Below, piece after piece: positions 6,239-9,971 of a DNA stretch of 9,971 bases (the first letter of the stretch is position 1; each line of letters starts with the position of its first letter). Below the pieces are notes generated by a model. It was not told where the DNA came from, ran no database searches, and worked only from the letters and a program-made list of their open reading frames with translations. Source of the DNA: Euryarchaeota archaeon UBA433 (GTDB lineage: Archaea; Thermoplasmatota; Poseidoniia; Poseidoniales; Poseidoniaceae); the NCBI GenBank assembly GCA_002495535.1, contig DAFX01000091.1, positions 1,368-11,338 on the forward strand. Direction: 5' to 3'. Made by a program: the position numbers and the translations under genes.

Positions 6239-6718
6239 TCAGTATTTGATAGCGGTACCGTAGACCAGGATTTCGACACCGGTGGTCTTGTCCTTACCAC
6301 CTCTGATTTTACTCATGACCGTTGTTTCGATGCGCATGTTAATCACGTCGTCGAATCCCTTGTTCGCAACCTGTTCACGTAGCCTTTGCTTTGCTTCACG
6401 ACGAGCCCAATCAACGATCTTGGTGAATGTGTTAATCTCCCCCCCAAACAGACTGAGTATGCCGCCAATAACGATTTGAATCCAACTCGGACCCATAACG
6501 ACGCTGGCCATGACCAGTTCGAACTCCTGAACTTCTTTACCCGCAAATGGTTTGCTAAGGGTGCTCAATGAATCGCCAGACTTGGCAGAAGTTGCCTCTC
6601 GTTCTAACAAGGCTTTCTTTTGCGCCGGCTGATAGATCAGTGTCCCTCCTAAACTGAGGGCCCAAAGCGCAAACGGCGCAAGGGCTGCAAAAAGCGCGAT
6701 CAGAAGTCCAAGTTCCAT
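6239..6718 (-). CDS. Membrane-anchored YbjQ-like protein
   Basis: This 159-residue protein has an N-terminal membrane helix (about 3-28), a charged linker (about 32-62), and a C-terminal domain (about 66-158) that resembles the YbjQ/UPF0145 fold. The domain shows the same order of blocks as its neighbour: a strand ending VVMGPSW, a Gly-rich hydrophobic turn IGGILSLFGGEI (83-95), a long Arg/Lys-rich helix WARREAKQRLREQVANKGFDDVINMRIETT (104-133), and a final LVYGTAIKY strand (151-159), matching LAYGTAVTV in the neighbour. YbjQ proteins are small oligomers of unsettled function, long labelled heavy-metal-binding. The ATG lies 9 nt after the stop of the upstream YbjQ gene, with GAGG overlapping that stop as a ribosome site, so the two are translated from one message. 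The anchored form is unusual beside a soluble paralogue. Confidence 0.8.
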   Translation of the reverse strand: MELGLLIALFAALAPFALWALSLGGTLIYQPAQKKALLEREATSAKSGDSLSTLSKPFAGKEVQEFELVMASVVMGPSWIQIVIGGILSLFGGEINTFTKIVDWARREAKQRLREQVANKGFDDVINMRIETTVMSKIRGGKDKTTGVEILVYGTAIKY

Positions 6719-6727
6719 ATTGATGCC

Positions 6728-7060
6728 TCATTGAACGGTGACTGCTGTGCCGTACGCTAACAATTCAGCAGCGCCACCTGAAACCGATGATGTAGCAAAT
6801 CGAACGTTCACAACGGCATTGGCTCCACGCGCCTGAGCATCGACAAGCATCCGATAGAGTGCCTCGTTACGAGATTCTTGAAGGAGTTGTGTGTACGCTT
6901 TCAATTCCCCACCGACCATGTTTTTCAAACCAGCGCCAATGTCCTTGAAGACATTCTTGGCACGGACTGTGGAACCAGAAACCACACCCATGGATTGGGT
7001 GATGGTCATTCCGGGGATGGTTTCAGTGTTGGAAAAGAGAAGGTTCACTTGGGGCTGCAT
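6728..7060 (-). CDS. YbjQ/UPF0145-family protein
   Basis: This 110-residue soluble protein matches the size of the YbjQ family (about 105-110 residues). The family landmarks are present: a strand with ETIPGMTITQSMGVVSGSTV (13-32), the short basic segment RAKNVFKDIGAGLKNMVGGE (33-52), the helix with YTQLLQESRNEALYRMLVDA (56-75), ARGANAVVNVRF (77-88) and the end AELLAYGTAVTV (98-109). It has no signal peptide or membrane helix. YbjQ forms a ring-like oligomer in known structures and its role is unsettled. I chose the ATG at 7060 because it gives a family-length protein. A TTG at 7090 would add 10 residues. The gene follows a membrane protein gene (51-nt gap) and leads straight into a membrane-anchored paralogue. 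Confidence 0.88.
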   Translation of the reverse strand: MQPQVNLLFSNTETIPGMTITQSMGVVSGSTVRAKNVFKDIGAGLKNMVGGELKAYTQLLQESRNEALYRMLVDAQARGANAVVNVRFATSSVSGGAAELLAYGTAVTVQ

Positions 7061-7111
7061 GTCTGTGGTGTTAGGAGGGAGGGGTATCAATTTTTGGCCG
7101 GATGACTCGTC

Positions 7112-7738
7112 TTATAGCCAACTTTCATGAAAACCACTCTCTTCGAACGGTATTCCTTTGCTGTTGATTGCGCACACCACAAGCACAGAGAGGTAAATGA
7201 GGTTGCACACGAGGACGCCACCGATTTGAGAGCCGATCTGAAGAGGGACGGAGATGGATTCTTCTGCAGGAATGAGTTGGTAAAATTCAATCATCCTGAT
7301 CGATTGAACAATCTGGCCAATGGCTGAAACAATGACCCACGCATACGCAATGTTGAATCCCATTCGGTGTTGTTGGGAAAGAAGGTAAATGGCGACAATG
7401 CCAAGTGTGGAAGTGAGTGCTGCGATGGTTAAATGAAGTGGTTTTTCCTGTTCAAGCCCGGTCATCATTTCTTGAAGAGCTTGGGAAAAGTCGTATTCCT
7501 CTTTGCTCTGGTTCCAACGCTCTTGCTCATCTGAGTTCCCGTCTTCTGGGTATGGCCCGGGATCTTCAACAGAATCGATTTGGTTGGCGATGTAATCGTA
7601 AGGGACGAGGGCTGAAATAGCCGCACCAATGGCTGTAAATCCGACCATTACTCCAAGAAAGATCGCTGTGCCCCAGAACCACCAGGGAGACGGGGTTTGT
7701 GTCAATGGAATGTTTGGCTTCCATTCCGGTGGTTGCAT
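7112..7738 (-). CDS. Four-helix membrane protein of unknown function
   Basis: This 208-residue protein is not from a family I can name. Predicted membrane segments lie at about 20-45, 101-120, 128-146 and 167-191. The loop between the first two (about 46-100) is long and acidic (SVEDPGPYPEDGNSDEQE at 56-73, then more Glu and Asp). The N-terminus is Pro/Trp-rich (MQPPEWKPN) with no cleavable signal. There are no catalytic motifs. It is the first gene of the minus-strand run of four that contains the YbjQ pair, so a role tied to the membrane and to those proteins is a guess from position only. Its start is 86 bp from the divergent dehydrogenase start at 7825, so the two share a promoter region. 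Confidence 0.75.
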   Translation of the reverse strand: MQPPEWKPNIPLTQTPSPWWFWGTAIFLGVMVGFTAIGAAISALVPYDYIANQIDSVEDPGPYPEDGNSDEQERWNQSKEEYDFSQALQEMMTGLEQEKPLHLTIAALTSTLGIVAIYLLSQQHRMGFNIAYAWVIVSAIGQIVQSIRMIEFYQLIPAEESISVPLQIGSQIGGVLVCNLIYLSVLVVCAINSKGIPFEESGFHESWL

Positions 7739-7824
7739 AGGACTTCAGGTTCCGCTGTTGGTTGGCGTCAATGAGCGTTGTGCCTTCTTGAAAGGTTATT
7801 GGGGCAGTGGAGATTCGAAGGGTT

Positions 7825-8502
7825 ATGGGCGTCGCAGTAGTCACTGGAGCAAATAGAGGATTAGGGGCAGAATGGGTGGCACAGCTGCTCGAAGATGGTT
7901 TTGAAGTCTATGCGGGGTACAGAAGTGACCCTGGGCGTCTTGAAATGTTAGCATGCCCCACTTTAACCATTCATCAAATCGATGTTCAGGATGTCGAATC
8001 CATCGAATCTTTTGCCAAATCAGCACCTTCTAAGATCGACGTGCTCGTCAACAATGCGGGTGTCGCCGATGGGCGGTGGAGAAACTTAACCGAAATCGAT
8101 GACAAATGGGCGCTTGAAGTCATGGACATCAACGCCCTCGGTCCTGTCCGCGTCGTTCAGGCGCTTTACGAAAAATTGAATCATCAAGAGCTTGCAAAAG
8201 TTGCTATGATCAGCAGCCTCATGGCGTCGATTGAAGATTGTCACATGGGTCGCTCTTACGCATATAGGGCCAGTAAGACCGCACTCAACATGTTCACCGT
8301 GGCTATGAAAAAAGAAGCATTGGAAGACAATATTAGTTTCGTGATCCTTCACCCAGGGTGGGTCAAAACGAGTATGGGGGGAGATCGAGCACCACTTGAA
8401 GTCATAGAAAGTGTGCGAGGGATGCGCGGCGTGGTGCAAGATTTGCGGTTAGAAGACAGTGGTTCGTTCATACAATATGATGGTGAGCGCCTTCCCTGGT
8501 AG
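7825..8502 (+). CDS. Short-chain dehydrogenase/reductase, C-factor/sniffer-like
   Basis: This 225-residue protein is a classical SDR oxidoreductase. The NAD(P)-binding turn is TGANRGLG (7-14). Asp53 in QIDVQD (51-56) contacts the adenine ring. NNAG is at 76-79 and the central-strand Asn is in MDINALGPVRV (100-110). The catalytic serine is probably Ser135 in SLMASI, and the Tyr-Lys pair is Tyr147/Lys151 in YRASK. The end, HPGWVKTSMGG (176-186) and SGSFIQYDGERLPW (212-225), is typical of the C-factor/sniffer subgroup of carbonyl reductases. Arg11 in the turn suggests NADPH. The substrate cannot be read. I chose the ATG at 7825, because the core strand begins at once after it. A GTG at 7807 would add six residues. 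It is followed by a 132-residue gene after 51 nt and shares an intergenic region with the divergent membrane protein gene. Confidence 0.93.
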   Translation: MGVAVVTGANRGLGAEWVAQLLEDGFEVYAGYRSDPGRLEMLACPTLTIHQIDVQDVESIESFAKSAPSKIDVLVNNAGVADGRWRNLTEIDDKWALEVMDINALGPVRVVQALYEKLNHQELAKVAMISSLMASIEDCHMGRSYAYRASKTALNMFTVAMKKEALEDNISFVILHPGWVKTSMGGDRAPLEVIESVRGMRGVVQDLRLEDSGSFIQYDGERLPW

Positions 8503-8553
8503 GTCGTTACAAGAGTCGAATAGCATTATTCATGCGCCTTCCTTGGGAGGGGT

Positions 8554-8952
8554 ATGGACGAAGAAAGGCCAATGTTGACTTTGGTGAAATCGCGTTTCGT
8601 CGGCGATGTTGAACCGCCATTGGACCCTGCCGAAGATGGTTTGATGCAGACGTTGTCGATGTTGTGCTCGTTTCATACAGCAGAAGATTTAGCGAGTTTT
8701 CTTTTTTCTGAAATGTTTCAAGGGCTGACTGGCACAAGGGCGCCTTTTGTCATGTTCGAAATAGGCGTGTACCTTGATCACACCAAAACATTGGATCTGG
8801 TGTCTTCCGAACAGGGCATTGTTTTTGCTGACAGCCTTGGCTCGGGGGTGTTTGAAAACAACCTACATCAAGTCGTAAACGAGCGAGATGCTGCAGTTCA
8901 ATTGACCGCATGGTACGGCGCGGTATGGCATGAACGAAACCGGTTCGAATGA
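8554..8952 (+). CDS. Conserved-looking hypothetical protein, 132 residues
   Basis: I do not recognise this protein. It is acidic and soluble, with no signal peptide or membrane helix. Residues about 26-60 look helical (amphipathic, EDGLMQTLSMLCSF then AEDLASFLFSEMF). Residues about 63-95 look like alternating strands (APFVMFEIGVYLD, LDLVSSEQGIVFAD). The end (about 104-128) looks helical again. There are no paired cysteines or other metal-site motifs. The start is supported by GGGAGGGG just before the ATG. There is also an AT-rich GCATTATTC about 26 nt upstream that could act as a TATA box, so it may have its own promoter besides read-through from the SDR gene 51 nt upstream. It ends 5 bp before the convergent DDAH-family gene. 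Confidence 0.7.
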   Translation: MDEERPMLTLVKSRFVGDVEPPLDPAEDGLMQTLSMLCSFHTAEDLASFLFSEMFQGLTGTRAPFVMFEIGVYLDHTKTLDLVSSEQGIVFADSLGSGVFENNLHQVVNERDAAVQLTAWYGAVWHERNRFE

Positions 8953-8957
8953 ATGGT

Positions 8958-9767
8958 TCAGTAAAACAGCGAACAACAGGTTAGGGAACCGTCTGCTGCT
9001 CGAATTTGACTCATGTCCAAAACGACGGGTTCGAGCCCCATCGCTTCAACCGCCGCCAAAACGGTTGGATACCCATCAGCCACGAGAACTTGGCCGTTTG
9101 GAAGGCCGATGGTGTTGCATCCGTAAGCCTCTTCGTTTGGCATCCATTTCACTTCGCAGCCTTCTGGAAGATCCCCAAATGCATCGAGAGGAAGGTAGCC
9201 CTCAGGTGCAAAAATAACTGAATCTGTGGGCGTTGAAGAAACACTGGTGAGGTGGAGGGCGTGGCCGGGAATATCGACCACCCGCAACTCATGGCCCAAG
9301 TGGGTAAGGAGATCTCGTAATTCCTCAATTCCTGCGTCGTTGGTCCTTGAGGAACGCCCGACAAAGAAGAGGTCCCCAAGCCGGATAATGTCGCCTCCAT
9401 CCATACGAGCCTCGCCGTGCATTCGACAGACTTGAGTGCCTGAAAGTTGACGGGTGACGAAGTCTGCAATAGGTGGTTGTTCTGGCACCCTAGAGGGGTG
9501 TCCTGGAACTGGTAAAAGCACGTGGCTGTCGATTACAACGGCTTGGTCCTCAACAAAAATTGAATCGGGAAGATCGTTGTCTGCTGGCAACACCGTCACC
9601 TCGACGCCTGCGGAGAGCAAGGCCTCTCGGTACGCCTGATGTTGGACTTTAGCGAGGTTGAGGTCGGTAGGGCCTGAGCCGAAAAATTTGGCCAATGCTT
9701 GGTCAAATGAGGCGGGGATTGCCCGGGTGAGCGCCCGGCTCTTTTGGTCCAAACGAACCGTTGCCAT
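8958..9767 (-). CDS. Dimethylarginine dimethylaminohydrolase (DDAH) family enzyme
   Basis: This 269-residue enzyme belongs to the DDAH branch of the guanidino-modifying (amidinotransferase) superfamily. DDAH hydrolyses N-omega-methylated arginine to citrulline and a methylamine. Substrate-binding Asp68, Glu73 and Asp74 in LPDSIFVEDQAVV (66-78) keep the spacing of Asp60, Glu65 and Asp66 in the Pseudomonas enzyme. MDGGDI (122-127) is the central family motif, FFVGRSSRTN (134-143) follows it, and His172 in ALHLTS (170-175) is the catalytic histidine. The C-terminal DGSLTCCSLFY (259-269) carries the catalytic cysteine (Cys264 or Cys265). Length matches the family (about 250-285). There is no signal peptide, so it should be cytosolic. 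I chose the ATG at 9767 over a TTG two codons upstream. Reference residues are from memory. A related hydrolase acting on arginine or another guanidino compound is the main alternative. The gene converges on the 132-residue protein gene and is divergent from a secreted-protein gene. Confidence 0.9.
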   Translation of the reverse strand: MATVRLDQKSRALTRAIPASFDQALAKFFGSGPTDLNLAKVQHQAYREALLSAGVEVTVLPADNDLPDSIFVEDQAVVIDSHVLLPVPGHPSRVPEQPPIADFVTRQLSGTQVCRMHGEARMDGGDIIRLGDLFFVGRSSRTNDAGIEELRDLLTHLGHELRVVDIPGHALHLTSVSSTPTDSVIFAPEGYLPLDAFGDLPEGCEVKWMPNEEAYGCNTIGLPNGQVLVADGYPTVLAAVEAMGLEPVVLDMSQIRAADGSLTCCSLFY

Positions 9768-9814
9768 GGTCAAACCGGACGACTGTCCCCCCTTAACCGT
9801 TCGCCCTTTCTAGG

Positions 9815-9856
9815 AATTCGTTTTCCGGGGAACGGAATTGTTGTTTTTTATTTTCT
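9815..9856 (+). terminator. Terminator-like stem-loop with T-rich tract
   Basis: AATTCGTT (9815-9822) pairs with AACGGAATT (9831-9839) apart from one bulged G, around an 8-base loop. The next bases are T-rich (GTTGTTTTTTATTTT). It has the form of an intrinsic terminator on the plus strand, but no plus-strand gene runs into it, so it would only stop antisense transcription across the DDAH-family gene. It may be chance. Confidence 0.25.
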
Positions 9857-9862
9857 AGGCAC

Positions 9863-9879
9863 GATATATGCATATTTTC
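9863..9879 (+). promoter_or_regulatory. Candidate TATA region for the signal-peptide gene
   Basis: This AT-rich island, GATATATGCATATTTTC, contains the palindrome ATATGCATAT. Its centre is about 46 nt before the ATG at 9917. Transcription starting about 26 nt downstream would leave a leader of roughly 15-25 nt, unlike the leaderless layout inferred at 5240. Confidence 0.45.
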
Positions 9880-9916
9880 GCGTTGGTTTCAACAACGAAA
9901 GGGAATACCGCGCATC

Positions 9917-9971
9917 ATGCGAACTCAATACGCTCGTGCTGGATTGCTCGTTTTGTTGATGGCTATCCTTG
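9917..9971 (+). CDS. Start of a secreted or lipid-anchored protein (cut by window end)
   Basis: Eighteen codons are visible from the ATG at 9917: MRTQYARAGLLVLLMAIL. A short basic n-region (two Arg) followed by an unbroken hydrophobic run is the start of a Sec signal peptide or an N-terminal membrane anchor. The mature protein lies outside the window, so its identity is unknown. The reading frame stays open to position 9971. An AT-rich promoter-like island lies upstream at 9863-9879. The gene is divergent from the DDAH-family gene, with 149 bp between the two starts. Confidence 0.65.
   Translation, partial: MRTQYARAGLLVLLMAIL

Overview
The window looks like chromosomal DNA from a planktonic archaeon, most likely a marine Euryarchaeote of the Marine Group II (Poseidoniales) type. 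This placement is an inference. It rests on an archaeal-style tRNA-Leu without an encoded CCA end, TATA-like boxes about 26 nt upstream of a tRNA and of start codons (leaderless transcription), a DUF87/HerA-type ATPase, mid-range base composition and very dense coding. I see no insertion sequence, phage gene or CRISPR array.

Layout. At the left edge a DegT/DnrJ/EryC1/StrS sugar aminotransferase runs off the window on the minus strand (1-775). Divergent from it is a large DUF87/HerA-type ATPase with six predicted C-terminal membrane helices (868-3306). Next on the plus strand come a nitroreductase-fold protein that closely resembles iodotyrosine deiodinase (3351-4022), tRNA-Leu(GAG) (4091-4174), an alpha/beta hydrolase with a variant nucleophile elbow (4290-5141), and a small arginine-rich protein (5240-5557) with its own TATA box and a 22-bp perfect palindrome upstream.

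Four minus-strand genes follow, read from 7738 down to 5564: a four-helix membrane protein, a soluble YbjQ/UPF0145 protein, a membrane-anchored second YbjQ-like protein, and a two-helix membrane protein. Divergent from that block are a C-factor-like short-chain dehydrogenase (7825-8502) and an unrecognised 132-residue protein (8554-8952). They converge on a minus-strand dimethylarginine dimethylaminohydrolase (DDAH) family enzyme (8958-9767). At the right edge a plus-strand gene begins with a signal peptide and leaves the window (9917-9971).

How they fit together. The window is mostly unlinked single genes plus two probable short operons (SDR with the 132-residue protein; the membrane/YbjQ cluster). 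The observations most worth following are the deiodinase-like enzyme with its full substrate-binding triad, the ATPase-membrane fusion, the YbjQ pair in a membrane-protein cluster, and the arginine-rich protein behind a perfect palindrome. I cannot demonstrate a new multi-gene system from this sequence alone.
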